NCBI RefSeq assembly: GCF_000220985.1
Contig: NZ_AFRW01000079.1
Location: 1-61,271 of the forward strand
Source of the DNA: Nesterenkonia sp. F
Lineage (GTDB): Bacteria > Actinomycetota > Actinomycetes > Actinomycetales > Micrococcaceae
Reading direction: 5' to 3'
Length of the DNA: 61,271 nucleotides
Part shown: one piece after another, positions 49,919-58,840 of the stretch
Layout: the number at the start of each line of letters is the position of its first letter
Numbering within the stretch: the first letter of the stretch is position 1
The notes under the pieces: model-generated
Told to the model about the DNA's origin: nothing
What the model saw: the letters and a program-made list of their open reading frames with translations, nothing else
Databases searched by the model: none
Program-made: the position numbers and the translations under genes

Positions 49919-51928
49919 GTGGGACACCCCTTGCGCAGCACCGCGGCGATGGCCGCCGCCGTCGTCATGACCGGCACCGGCGTGGCCGCCGCCTCCGCCC
50001 AGAGCACCGAGGAACCGCCCGTAGCCGCCGATGCGGCGTCGTCGCTGGTGTTCAACGAGATCGAGTCCAACGGCGACACCACCGACTGGGCCGAGCTGTA
50101 CAACACCGGCGAGGAGCCGATCGACCTGTCCGGATTCCACTTCCGCGACGACGATGACGACCACGACTACGTGCTGCCCGAGGGCTCGGTGATCGAGCCG
50201 GGCGGGTTCTTCGTCATCGACCAGCCGCTGGACGGCGAGGCCGGCTTCGACTTCGGCCTCGGCGACCCCGACGCCGCCCGGCTCTTCGCCGCCGACGGCT
50301 CCACGCTGCTGGCCTCGACCAGCTGGCAGGAGCACGCCGAGGTCACCTACGCCCGCTGCCCCGACGGCGCCGGCGAGCTCCGCCAGACCACCGCCTCCAC
50401 CAAGGGCGAGGCCAACGACTGCAGCCTGCCGCTGGCCATCAACGAGGTCTCCGCCGGCGAAGAGGGCTTCGTCGAGCTGATCAACATCGGCAGCTGGGAC
50501 GCCGAGCTGGAGGGCACCGAGCTGAACAGCCTCGCCACCGGCGAGACCGTCGACTCCCAGAACCTCTCCGGCACACTGGCCGCCGGCGAGCGCACTGTGG
50601 TCGAGGGCCTGGAGGTCGCCTCCGCCGAGGCGGTCGAGCTCGTCCAGGATGGCGAGACCGCGCTGGATGCCGCCGACTGGTCCGAGGCCGGTTCCGCCGC
50701 GGTCACCGAGACCAGCTGGGGCCGCTGCCCCGACGGCGACGGCGCCTTCGAGCAGACGCGGGAGGCCACCGTCGGCGCGATCAACTCCTGCGCTGGCATC
50801 GCCCCGGTGGAGTCCTGGCCGGGAGGCGCCGACGTCGCCGTCGCCGATGAGGCCGACCTGGTCGGCGAGGACCTCAGCGGGCTGTACCACCAGTCCGGCG
50901 AGGACGACTCCACCGGCACCCTGTGGGCGGTGGAGAACGACGGCGGCACGCTCTTCCAGCTCACCGAGCACGAGGACGGCACCTGGCGGCCGGTCGAGGG
51001 CTGGGCCGCAGGCCGCACGCTGGGCTACCCGGACCACGAGGGCACGGTCGATGCCGAAGGCGTGACCATGGACGGCGAGGGCGCGGTCTACGCGGCCAGC
51101 GAGCGCGACAACGACGCCGGGTCGGTCAGCCGCCCCTCGGTGCTGCGCTACGAGCTCGGCGGCGGCGACGGCGAGACGCTGACGGCCACCGACGAGTGGA
51201 ACCTCGCCGAGGACTTCGAGGGCCTGGGCGCGAACCAGGGCCTGGAGGGCGTGACCTGGGTGCCCGACGAGTGGCTGACCGAGGCCGGCTTCGTCGATCA
51301 GAGCACGGGAGCGGCCTACGACCCGGCGGCCTACCCCGACCACAACGACGGACTGTTTGTCGTCGGCGTCGAGGGCACCGGCTCGATCTACGCCTACGCG
51401 CTGGGTGTGGACGGCTCCGCCGAGCGGATCGCGACGATCGAGCCCTCGCTGGACGTCGTCGCCGAGGTGCAGTTCGACGCCGAGCGCGACCAGCTCTGGG
51501 CGGCCTGCGACGACGCCTGCGACGGGCGGATCACCACCCTGACCGTCGACGACACCGGGGCCTTCGCCGAGGAGTCCTCCTACCAGCGGCCGGAGGGCAT
51601 GGAGAACCTGGCCAACGAAGGCTTCGCGATCGCGGCGGCCGACCAGTGCACCGACGGGACGGTGCCGACCTTCTACGCCGACGACGGCGATGAAGGCGAC
51701 CACTCGTTGCGCACCGGTACGTTCCCGTGCCCGGATTCGGATGACTCGGACGACTCCGACGACTCCGGAAAGCCGGAGTCCCCGGGCCGCTCGGGCCAGG
51801 CGCCCGGCCACACCGGTGAGGCTCCGGGGCACTCGGGTGACGCGCCGGGCCGCTCCGGCGATGCGCCCGGCCGCTCGGGCGAGGCTCCGGGCCGGTCCGG
51901 CCAGGCGCCCGGCCACGCCCGCGACTGA
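49919..51928 (+). CDS. Secreted lamin-tail/propeller-like protein with collagen-like tail
   Basis: The 669-residue exported protein has a signal peptide (LRSTAAMAAAVVMTGTGVAAASA). Two lamin-tail domains follow: LVFNEIESNGDTTDWAELYN (about 45–165) and LAINEVSAGEEGFVELIN (about 170–295). The third region resembles a phytase/esterase-like beta propeller (about 300–600; GVTMDGEGAVYAASERDND, LEGVTWVPDE). The tail has about six 7-residue P-G-x-S-G-x-A repeats (51782–51925). The start is GTG 49919 with GAGGAG 4 nt upstream. No anchor is seen, so it is likely released. Comparable proteins may bind or hydrolyse phosphate esters; not proven here. Confidence 0.75.
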   Translation: MGHPLRSTAAMAAAVVMTGTGVAAASAQSTEEPPVAADAASSLVFNEIESNGDTTDWAELYNTGEEPIDLSGFHFRDDDDDHDYVLPEGSVIEPGGFFVIDQPLDGEAGFDFGLGDPDAARLFAADGSTLLASTSWQEHAEVTYARCPDGAGELRQTTASTKGEANDCSLPLAINEVSAGEEGFVELINIGSWDAELEGTELNSLATGETVDSQNLSGTLAAGERTVVEGLEVASAEAVELVQDGETALDAADWSEAGSAAVTETSWGRCPDGDGAFEQTREATVGAINSCAGIAPVESWPGGADVAVADEADLVGEDLSGLYHQSGEDDSTGTLWAVENDGGTLFQLTEHEDGTWRPVEGWAAGRTLGYPDHEGTVDAEGVTMDGEGAVYAASERDNDAGSVSRPSVLRYELGGGDGETLTATDEWNLAEDFEGLGANQGLEGVTWVPDEWLTEAGFVDQSTGAAYDPAAYPDHNDGLFVVGVEGTGSIYAYALGVDGSAERIATIEPSLDVVAEVQFDAERDQLWAACDDACDGRITTLTVDDTGAFAEESSYQRPEGMENLANEGFAIAAADQCTDGTVPTFYADDGDEGDHSLRTGTFPCPDSDDSDDSDDSGKPESPGRSGQAPGHTGEAPGHSGDAPGRSGDAPGRSGEAPGRSGQAPGHARD

Positions 51929-51934
51929 ACGACT

Positions 51935-51983
51935 GCGGCGTCGGTGGTGTGCGGGACTCGACCCCGCGCACCACCGACGCCGC
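51935..51983. terminator. Bidirectional terminator with 20-bp stem
   Basis: The stem pairs 51935–51954 with 51964–51983 around a 9-nt loop. All positions pair, with one G·T. It sits between the convergent lamin-tail and sulfatase genes. Confidence 0.8.
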
Positions 51984-53837
51984 TCACTGCGCCGGACTCA
52001 CCGATTCCCCGATGGACTCGGCGTCGAGCGCCTCGGCGATGCCGCGCAGCTGGGCGGCGGTCACCGCGCCGAAGGCCGCCAGATCCAGCAGAGTGACCCC
52101 GCCGGGGACGTTCACCGTCTCAGTGCGCACCAGATCCGGAGCCCAGGCCTCCACGGCCCGCGCGCCCTCCGGGACGGCCAGCAGCTCCGGCAGCGGCCGG
52201 CGCGCGACGACGTCGGGCAGCGCCTCGGCGGCCGGCAGCGGTTCGGCCACCGACGCCGCGCGCTCGGCATGCTCGGCGACCAGCAGATGCTCGGCGGTCA
52301 CCTCGCCCTCGGCCGGGATACCGAGCCGTTCGAACTGGCTGCGCGGCGCCTCGGAGGCGCGCAGGGCCTCGACCAGCATCCGCGCCATGCGCAGCTCGAG
52401 CTCATCGTCCTGCAGCGGATGCTCCTGCCGCGGGTCGGCCTCCAGGTCGTAAAGCAGCGTGCCGTGTCGCCAGGAGTTCAGCCAGCCGGCCGCCGTCGGG
52501 ATCCGCATAGTGCGCACCTGCTTGGTGAAGCTGAACGGTTCGGCCGGCTCCCAGTCGGTGAGCTCCTCCGGGGCGAAGCGCGAGCGCATATGGGTGGGCA
52601 TCAGCGTGAACTCCTCCAGCGGCTGGTTCTCCGCGGAGACGCTGGAGCGCATATAGACGAAGCGGCCATCGGTGATGTTCACGTGCCCGCCGTGGATGCC
52701 GAAGAGGGCGGCCTCCCGGCCGGCGTCGACACCCCGACCTGCGCCGGCGTCGTCGCCCGCGCCGTCGTCGTCGGACTGCCTGGCTCCACCCCCGGCGTCC
52801 GGGCCGACGACGGCGAGGTCACGGCCCTGCATGTCCTCAGTCGGCTCCAGGTCGAAATAGCGCAGCATCGTCGGGGCGATGTCGATGGTCTGGGCCAGGT
52901 CCCCGCGGCGGGTGTCGGCACCGCCGGTGCGCGGATCCCAGAGGAACATCGGCAGGTGCACCAGCTCGTTGAACCACGGCTGGACGGACTTCGCCCACCA
53001 GCCGTGCTCGCCGAGCAGGAAGCCGTGATCGGTGTTGACGATCAGCAGCGTGTCCTTCCAGAGGTCATGGGCGTCCATCGCGTCGAGCACGCGGCCCAGG
53101 GTGTCGTCGCACATCGACACCAGCGAGGCGTACTCGCGACGGGCGCGCTCGGCCTGATCCTCGGACTCGGTGACCTTCTGGTACCCCGGCCAGTCGAAGC
53201 GCTCGGCGCGCATCTGCTCGGCGTCCAGGTGCTGGGAGCGGTAATCGTCATGGGTGAAGAACGGCTCATGCGGGTCGAAGAGCTCGATCTGCAGCATCCA
53301 GTCGTCGTCGGCAGCGTTGACGTCGAGGAAGTGCAGTCCGGCGTCGACGGTGCGGGTCTGGGTGTGCTCGGCAGTGGTGGGCATGTAGGTCCGGTTGACG
53401 GCATCCTGGCCGCGAATCGCCGTCTTGAAGTCCGCCCCGGCGACGCCGGCGGAGACCACGCCCTTCCATGGGTCGCCCTCCTGCCCGCGGAAGCACTCCC
53501 AGGTGGTGTACCGAGTGTGGAAGGTCCCGCCGCCGTCCTCCCAGTAGTGGGGGTGGTCCGAGACCAGGTGCGTGTGGATGCCCGCATCGCGCAGCATCTG
53601 CGGCATCGAGTCGTCGAAGGGCTCCAGCGGGCCCCAGCTGCGATGCAGGAAGTTGTACCGGCCGGTGTGCATCTCTCGGCGGGCGGGCATGCACGGCATC
53701 GAGCCGGCGTAGAAGTTCTCGAACGTCGCCGCCGAGGACGCCAGCCGCGCGAAGTTCGGCGCGTCGACCATCGTGCCCCGGTAGGCCGGCAGCGCGTGCC
53801 GATTGAGGCTGTCGAACATCAGGATGATCGCCTTCAC
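51984..53837 (-). CDS. Sulfatase (formylglycine-dependent type)
   Basis: The 617-residue protein is a type I sulfatase by its C-x-P-x-R motif CMPAR (C49–R53), where C49 is converted to formylglycine. Metal-binding residues are in MKAIILMFDSLNRHALPAYR (D9) and NTDHGFLLGEHGWW. It lacks a signal peptide, so it may act in the cytoplasm or on small sulfate esters imported by a transporter. An Asp/Gly/Ala-rich insert interrupts it around residues 355–375, unusual for the family. Its start overlaps the upstream padR stop (ATGA). A formylglycine-generating enzyme is not in the window. Confidence 0.88.
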   Translation of the reverse strand: MKAIILMFDSLNRHALPAYRGTMVDAPNFARLASSAATFENFYAGSMPCMPARREMHTGRYNFLHRSWGPLEPFDDSMPQMLRDAGIHTHLVSDHPHYWEDGGGTFHTRYTTWECFRGQEGDPWKGVVSAGVAGADFKTAIRGQDAVNRTYMPTTAEHTQTRTVDAGLHFLDVNAADDDWMLQIELFDPHEPFFTHDDYRSQHLDAEQMRAERFDWPGYQKVTESEDQAERARREYASLVSMCDDTLGRVLDAMDAHDLWKDTLLIVNTDHGFLLGEHGWWAKSVQPWFNELVHLPMFLWDPRTGGADTRRGDLAQTIDIAPTMLRYFDLEPTEDMQGRDLAVVGPDAGGGARQSDDDGAGDDAGAGRGVDAGREAALFGIHGGHVNITDGRFVYMRSSVSAENQPLEEFTLMPTHMRSRFAPEELTDWEPAEPFSFTKQVRTMRIPTAAGWLNSWRHGTLLYDLEADPRQEHPLQDDELELRMARMLVEALRASEAPRSQFERLGIPAEGEVTAEHLLVAEHAERAASVAEPLPAAEALPDVVARRPLPELLAVPEGARAVEAWAPDLVRTETVNVPGGVTLLDLAAFGAVTAAQLRGIAEALDAESIGESVSPAQ

Positions 53838-54451
53838 GAGTCCACCTCCACTGTGTAGTGCTCCGGGACCAGGCTTTCTCGCGCGGCCTCCAGATCGTCG
53901 GCAGTGGCCAGGACCTCGCGCAGCCGGGCGAGCCGGGCGACGTAGGAGTCTTTGGCCACGGAGTTGGTGTAGTGCACCGCGTCGTTCATGAAGTCGGCCA
54001 GCGCGACGTCGAAGTCCGTGGCCGGCTCGCGGTGCTCGGTGCGGTCGCGATGGCGGAAGGTCCGGATCTCCTCGGTGCGCACCGAGATCTCGGTGTCGAG
54101 CAGGTGCAGCAGCTGCTCGCGGGTCATGAAGCCGGCGAAGGCCAGCCGCGCGTGGAACTCCGGATCCTCATAGCGCGTCGGCGGGGTGTACGGACCCGTC
54201 AGCCAGTCGAGGAAGACCGTCACGCCTTCCTCGGTGAGGGCGTAGCGCTTCGCATCCGTGGCTCCCGGCCGCGGCTCGACGGTGTGCTCGGCCCACCCGC
54301 GGTCCTCCATGGCCCCGAGCGTCCGGTAGACCTGGCTCATCTGGGTGTTCGACCGCAGGAAGCGCAGCTGGGTGTCGATGACCTTCTTCAGGTCGTAGCC
54401 CGTCCTCGGCCGCGTGGCCAGCACGCCCATGAGCAGATGCTCGAGTTTCAT
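53834..54451 (-). CDS. PadR family regulator with C-terminal effector domain (3)
   Basis: The 205-residue protein has the PadR HTH MKLEHLLMGVLATRPRTGYDLKKVI and QMSQVYRTLGAMEDRGW, then the C-terminal VirR-like helical domain (about 95–200) for effector binding. GAGG lies 6 nt before ATG 54451. It is coupled to the sulfatase and divergent from the MFS gene. Two matching palindromes lie in the region between them. Confidence 0.9.
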   Translation of the reverse strand: MKLEHLLMGVLATRPRTGYDLKKVIDTQLRFLRSNTQMSQVYRTLGAMEDRGWAEHTVEPRPGATDAKRYALTEEGVTVFLDWLTGPYTPPTRYEDPEFHARLAFAGFMTREQLLHLLDTEISVRTEEIRTFRHRDRTEHREPATDFDVALADFMNDAVHYTNSVAKDSYVARLARLREVLATADDLEAARESLVPEHYTVEVDS

Positions 54452-54494
54452 CGCAGACCTCTTCGGCGTCGAATGATGCACGTCACGCACCACA

Positions 54495-54514
54495 GCATGA
54501 CACAAGTGTCATGC
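54495..54514. promoter_or_regulatory. PadR operator 1 (perfect palindrome)
   Basis: GCATGACACAAGTGTCATGC has perfect 9-bp arms with a 2-bp centre. It lies about 44 bp upstream of the padR start. Confidence 0.7.
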
Positions 54515-54644
54515 GCTGGCGAAACGTCGGCGAGTCGAACTGCTCGCCGCCGGCGCCGCTCACACAGGACGCCCGCCCGTGATGCTCTTCACAGAATCGC
54601 GTTGACGAAGGATGCGACTTGTGACATGGTCTCGTGCCATAGCC

Positions 54645-54660
54645 ATGAAACTTGTGTCAT
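54645..54660. promoter_or_regulatory. PadR operator 2 (near-palindrome)
   Basis: ATGAAACTTGTGTCAT matches the arms of operator 1 with one arm mismatch. It lies about 45 bp upstream of the MFS start. A half-site CTTGTGACATG occurs at about 54618–54628. Confidence 0.6.
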
Positions 54661-54705
54661 GGATCACCGCGATGAGTCAAGATCCCTGAGGGAGGAGCGC
54701 CCGTC

Positions 54706-56055
54706 ATGAGCGTGGAGACGACCCCGAGAACCAGCAGCGCCCCAGTGCCCCACCGATGGCGGAACCTGTTCACCCTGACCGGCTCCACCGCCATCGACAG
54801 CACTGAGCAGAGCGCTATCAGCACGATCTTCCCCACGATCGCCTCCGCGCTGGGACTCAACAGCGGTCACCTGGGCATCATGACCGCCGCCGGCAAGATC
54901 GCCTCGGCTCCCGCCGGCCCGGCCTGGACCTGGCTGGCCGCCCGAACCTCGCGGAAGTTCGTACTGGTGACGACGTCACTGGTCGGCGGTCTCTTCGGCG
55001 TCGCGGCCGGCTTGAGCCACGAGTTCTGGATGCTGCTCGTCTTCAACACCCTCATGGCGGCTTCGCTCGTCGGAGGATCACCCGTCGCCAACGCCTTCAT
55101 CATGGACTGCTTCGAGGACCGGCGTCGCGGTCAGGCCATGTCGGTCCTCTACGGCGTCGCAGCAGCGATCGGCTCGTTCACCGGGCCATTGCTCGGACTG
55201 TTCACCCAGCTCGACGACGGCTGGCGGATCGGCCTGTTCACGATGGGCGCGATCGCCATCGCCGCCGGCCTGGCACAGTGGGTCCTGATCCGCGACCCGG
55301 GGATCGGCGCCTCCGAACCCGAGCTGGGAGACCTCGACCAGACGAAGCGCGGGTCCGAGCGAGCCGATCTGGCCTCGATCCTGAGCCTCTTCCGGGTGCC
55401 GACGTTCTCGATCATGATGCTCTCGCGGATGCTCTCCGGCCACCTGCTGATCACCGTCTTCGGCGTGACCTTCCTGGTCGACGAGCGCGGCTTCGACAAC
55501 GCGACCGCCTCCATCGTGCTGGTCCCGTTCGGGCTGGGATACCTGGCCGGCATCTTCGGCGGCGGCGCCGTGCTCGCCCGGCTCGACGACGTCCTCCCCC
55601 ACCGCGGCCGGGTCTGGTACATCCAGGCCGCCCAGGTGCTCTTCGCCGTCGCCGCACTGATCGGCACCCAGTCCGAGGCGACGTCGATCTGGTACTACGC
55701 CACCTTCTGGGCGCTGATGGGCGCCTGCCAGGGCATGAACCCGCCGGTGAACCGGCCGATCATCTCCTCGGTGATCTCACCGCACCAGCGCGGCCAGGCG
55801 ATGGCCATCTTCATCACCGTCTTCGAGACGCTCGCCTGGGCGGCCTTCTCGCTGGGCGCCGGCCAGCTGGCCGAGGTGCTGAGCATCGAGGGCGTATTCT
55901 TCTGGGTCCTCGGCGTGATGATGATCGTCAATGCCCTGGTGCTCGGGCTGCTCCACCGCACCTACCCCCGCGACTGCGTCCGCATGGCCGGACTGCTCAA
56001 CGCCCAGCGCGACCGGGCGATGCAGCGCCGGGCAGACGCCGACGTCGACGACTGA
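54706..56055 (+). CDS. Major facilitator superfamily transporter
   Basis: The 449-residue protein has about twelve membrane segments and MFS loop motifs such as AARTSRKFVLVTTSLVGGL (between helices 2 and 3) and FEDRRRGQAMSVLYGV. The N-terminal stretch SSTAIDSTEQSAISTIFPTIASALGLN resembles MFS helix 1. It is divergent from PadR 3 and shares its operators, so it may import or export the substrate of the sulfatase. Specificity is unknown. Confidence 0.88.
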   Translation: MSVETTPRTSSAPVPHRWRNLFTLTGSTAIDSTEQSAISTIFPTIASALGLNSGHLGIMTAAGKIASAPAGPAWTWLAARTSRKFVLVTTSLVGGLFGVAAGLSHEFWMLLVFNTLMAASLVGGSPVANAFIMDCFEDRRRGQAMSVLYGVAAAIGSFTGPLLGLFTQLDDGWRIGLFTMGAIAIAAGLAQWVLIRDPGIGASEPELGDLDQTKRGSERADLASILSLFRVPTFSIMMLSRMLSGHLLITVFGVTFLVDERGFDNATASIVLVPFGLGYLAGIFGGGAVLARLDDVLPHRGRVWYIQAAQVLFAVAALIGTQSEATSIWYYATFWALMGACQGMNPPVNRPIISSVISPHQRGQAMAIFITVFETLAWAAFSLGAGQLAEVLSIEGVFFWVLGVMMIVNALVLGLLHRTYPRDCVRMAGLLNAQRDRAMQRRADADVDD

Positions 56056-56110
56056 TCCGTTCTCCCCTCTGCGGCGCACAGAGGAGTCCCCCTCATCGAC
56101 CTCATCGACC

Positions 56111-57313
56111 TCATCGACGCGGAGCAGGAACCTTCAGTTCAGGGATCGTGCGACGCATGAACTGATCGAAGTGCGGCACCGTGAATGCGGCATACCCATG
56201 CTTCGGCGCATACAGAAGCCCGGTATCGATCAGGGCTTTGCGAGTGGGAGCGATGTTCTGCGACGTACGCCCCATGACACCAGCCACATCCGCCACGCGC
56301 TGGGCGTCCGGGCCGAGCTCCGCCATCGCGCGGAGGTAGGCCTGTTGGAGAGCTGTTGCACGATCGAGCCGCACGCGGAAGAAGGAGCTGTCCAGCTTCC
56401 CCTCGTAGAGAGGCCAGGCCTCGCGCACATCGTCTGCTGTCACCGGCGACGTGCTCGCCGACTCCCAGATGGCGTACCCGAGCTCCTGGATGAAGTAGGG
56501 ATAGCACCCGGTGATCTCCAACGCGAGGTCCAGTGCCGCGGCCTCGAAGGTGACCTCCTCGTCGGCCGCGGGCTCGCTGAACGCCAGCCGAGCATCGTCC
56601 TCATCCAGATAGCCGATCTCCGGGAACTTGAAGAGACGCTCGGCGTACGATTTGGCGTCTCCGGCGAGCTCGGCGACCTGCGGCAGGCCGGCGCCGACCA
56701 TCGTGATGGGCAGCTTGCGTTGGATGGTCTTGTGCAGAGCAGCGATCAGCGCTTCGAATTGGTACGACTCCAGGAACTGGACTTCGTCGACCAGCAGGAC
56801 AACACCCCGGCCCTTGTCCTGTGCCGCTGCCCCCACAGCGACCAGGAGGTCGGTGAGATCCATGGAGAGATCACCGTGGTCGGCGAAGCCCTCTGCCGGC
56901 TCGACGTCCAGACCCGCCGTCCACTGCCCCTCGGGATCCACCGAGAGAGTGAACGACTTCAGAACTGAGACTGCGTGTTTGAAGGCATCGGTCCACTGCG
57001 CCTTCGGGGACAGCTCGTGCAGCGCTGTCCGCAGCCTGGCGGAGATCACGCGGCGGAAGGCCGCCTCGTCATGCTTCTGGACCTCCATCTCGACGACAGC
57101 CCAATCCTGGGCCAGCGCCTTGCCCCGGAACTGATGCAGCAGGACGGTCTTCCCCACCCCGCGCAGACCAGTGATGATCATGGACTGCTCGGTACACCGC
57201 CGCGCCAGCCTCGCCAGCAACATGACGAACTGCTTCAGCTGATCATCACGACCGACGACAGCCTGTGGCTCCGCGCCGGCATTGGGCGTATACGGGTTGC
57301 TGAGTGAGTCCAT
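56111..57313 (-). CDS. AAA ATPase with winged-helix C-terminus (ORC1-like)
   Basis: The 400-residue protein has Walker A GLRGVGKT (49–56) and Walker B VVLLVDEVQF (D176, E177), then a lid region (LSDDA-like, ALITGCYPYFIQELGYAIWE). A C-terminal helix-turn-helix is seen in RVADVAGVMGRTSQNIAPTRKALIDTGLLY. The family of solitary 'ATP-binding proteins' of this type is common in actinobacteria and may act in DNA metabolism or defence. ATG 57313 is used; an upstream extension is unlikely because repeated TTATC boxes lie there. Confidence 0.8.
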   Translation of the reverse strand: MDSLSNPYTPNAGAEPQAVVGRDDQLKQFVMLLARLARRCTEQSMIITGLRGVGKTVLLHQFRGKALAQDWAVVEMEVQKHDEAAFRRVISARLRTALHELSPKAQWTDAFKHAVSVLKSFTLSVDPEGQWTAGLDVEPAEGFADHGDLSMDLTDLLVAVGAAAQDKGRGVVLLVDEVQFLESYQFEALIAALHKTIQRKLPITMVGAGLPQVAELAGDAKSYAERLFKFPEIGYLDEDDARLAFSEPAADEEVTFEAAALDLALEITGCYPYFIQELGYAIWESASTSPVTADDVREAWPLYEGKLDSSFFRVRLDRATALQQAYLRAMAELGPDAQRVADVAGVMGRTSQNIAPTRKALIDTGLLYAPKHGYAAFTVPHFDQFMRRTIPELKVPAPRR

Positions 57314-57323
57314 GCACTGGGTC

Positions 57324-57363
57324 TTATCAAAGTTATCCGACTTTATCTCCGACAGATAAAGTC
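57324..57363. promoter_or_regulatory. Phased TTATC boxes and palindrome upstream of AAA ATPase
   Basis: TTATC occurs at 57324, 57333 and 57343, about one helical turn apart. GACTTTATCT and AGATAAAGTC form a perfect 10-bp-arm inverted repeat (57339–57363) around the third. Confidence 0.65.
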
Positions 57364-57523
57364 CCCTAAACTTCATAAGACGAGCTCGTCAGCGGGCGCC
57401 AGTGGTGATGACGGCCGCTGTGTTGGAGGCACATCGGCCCGCCGGCATCCCAGAATCATCTGGGGCACCGGCGGAGCCGATTCCTGCGCTGACGCCTGCG
57501 GCGCCGCTGCTGTCAGGACGTGC

Positions 57524-58615
57524 TCACTCCACCTCGAGCGTCCAGTTCCCGTCGGCGGAGACCGTGATCAGCGACGGCCCCTCCTGCAGCGCGACCGAGC
57601 CGTCATAGGTGCCGATCTCATTGATCAGCAGACCCAGCTCGAACGCGCTGCCGGTGTCCTCGGAGACGGTGAAGTTGCCCGACCCGTCGTGGGTGGCGTG
57701 CAGCGTGCCGGCGTCGCCGTCGTAGCGGTAGACGCCGTCGCCGGAGCCCGACTCCGGCATCGCCTCGGCCGCGGTGAACGGCTGCAGCTGCAGGCTCCAG
57801 TCGCCGTCGGCGGAGATCTCCAGCGAGGTGCCCTCGGACATCGCGGAGATGCCCCAGGCCGAGTCGCCGGAGTAGGAACCGATGGTGTTGACCAGCAGCT
57901 CACCGGTGGACTGGTTGGACTCGTCCAGCACGGCGATCGAGAAGTTGCCCGAGCCGCTGTGCTCGGCGGTGACGATGCCGCCGGTCGCGCCCTCGCGCAG
58001 CGAGATCACGCTGTCACCGGAGCCCGACTCCTGGACGGCGTCGAACTCGCCGTACTCCTCGGTGATCCAGGCCGCGTCGCCGTCGTCGGAACTCTCCTGC
58101 TCGGCGGACTGCTCGGAGCCCTCCTCTGCGGCCTCCTCTGCGGCCGCGTCGTCGGACGACGCCTCCTCAGAGCCGCCATCGTCGGTGGCCTCGTCCTCAG
58201 TGGCCTGGTCCTGCGCGTCCGCGCCGCCGGCGTCGGCCTCGGCCTCGACGTCGGAGGCGACGTCCTCGGCGACCTGCGCGGTGGTGGCGCCGATGACGAT
58301 CCCGGAGATGGCCCCGACCACCACGAAGAAGCCCGTCACCGCCCAGGCGACGACATGCGCCGGCCGGGTGCCGTCCAGCGGCTGGCCCTGCTTGTCCCGG
58401 GTGGCACCGACGAGCACCATGATCAGGTCGATCAGGTACCAGATGCCGAGGCCGCCGAAGGTGACCAGCTTGAGCAGGCCGGTGCCGACCTTGCCCAGGT
58501 AGAACCGGTCGATGCCGAGCCCTCCCAGCAGCCAGGACAGCAGCCAGGTGGCGATGAAGGACTTGCGCGGCGCCGTGGGCGCGGCGCCCGGATACTGGGG
58601 CGGGTGCTGAGTCAT
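57524..58615 (-). CDS. TM2-domain protein with acidic linker and two beta repeats
   Basis: The 363-residue protein starts with Pro-rich residues, then a TM2 domain: SFIATWLLSWLLGGLGIDRFYLGKVGTGLLKLVTFGGLGIWYLIDLIMV. A third hydrophobic segment (AWAVTGFFVVVGAISGIVIG) follows. An Asp/Glu/Ala/Ser linker (about 120–185) leads to two homologous beta-rich repeats of about 85 residues, each with SGSGD, SGNF and DGxWxL. These repeats look extracellular. Function unknown. Confidence 0.8.
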   Translation of the reverse strand: MTQHPPQYPGAAPTAPRKSFIATWLLSWLLGGLGIDRFYLGKVGTGLLKLVTFGGLGIWYLIDLIMVLVGATRDKQGQPLDGTRPAHVVAWAVTGFFVVVGAISGIVIGATTAQVAEDVASDVEAEADAGGADAQDQATEDEATDDGGSEEASSDDAAAEEAAEEGSEQSAEQESSDDGDAAWITEEYGEFDAVQESGSGDSVISLREGATGGIVTAEHSGSGNFSIAVLDESNQSTGELLVNTIGSYSGDSAWGISAMSEGTSLEISADGDWSLQLQPFTAAEAMPESGSGDGVYRYDGDAGTLHATHDGSGNFTVSEDTGSAFELGLLINEIGTYDGSVALQEGPSLITVSADGNWTLEVE

Positions 58616-58840
58616 GAGGTCTCCTCACATCGGTGCGAATGACGGCAGGCCCCCTCGTCGCGGCGATGGGTGGCGACGAACCTGCCGACCGTCGAGCTCT
58701 GTCCTCGAACGGTCCGCATCACGCTACGGATGGGCACTGACACGGATTCCGACGCAGCTGGTCCACGATGCCGGGCGGTCGGTGTGTCAGCGGTCGGCCG
58801 TACGGTGCGGGGCACACCATGCGCACTGTGAGGAGCAACT

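Noticed and set aside
49760..51916. A 718-codon minus-strand open frame opposite the lamin-tail gene
   Set aside because: Val/Gly/Leu-rich shadow of an acidic coding sequence; no start signal or motifs.
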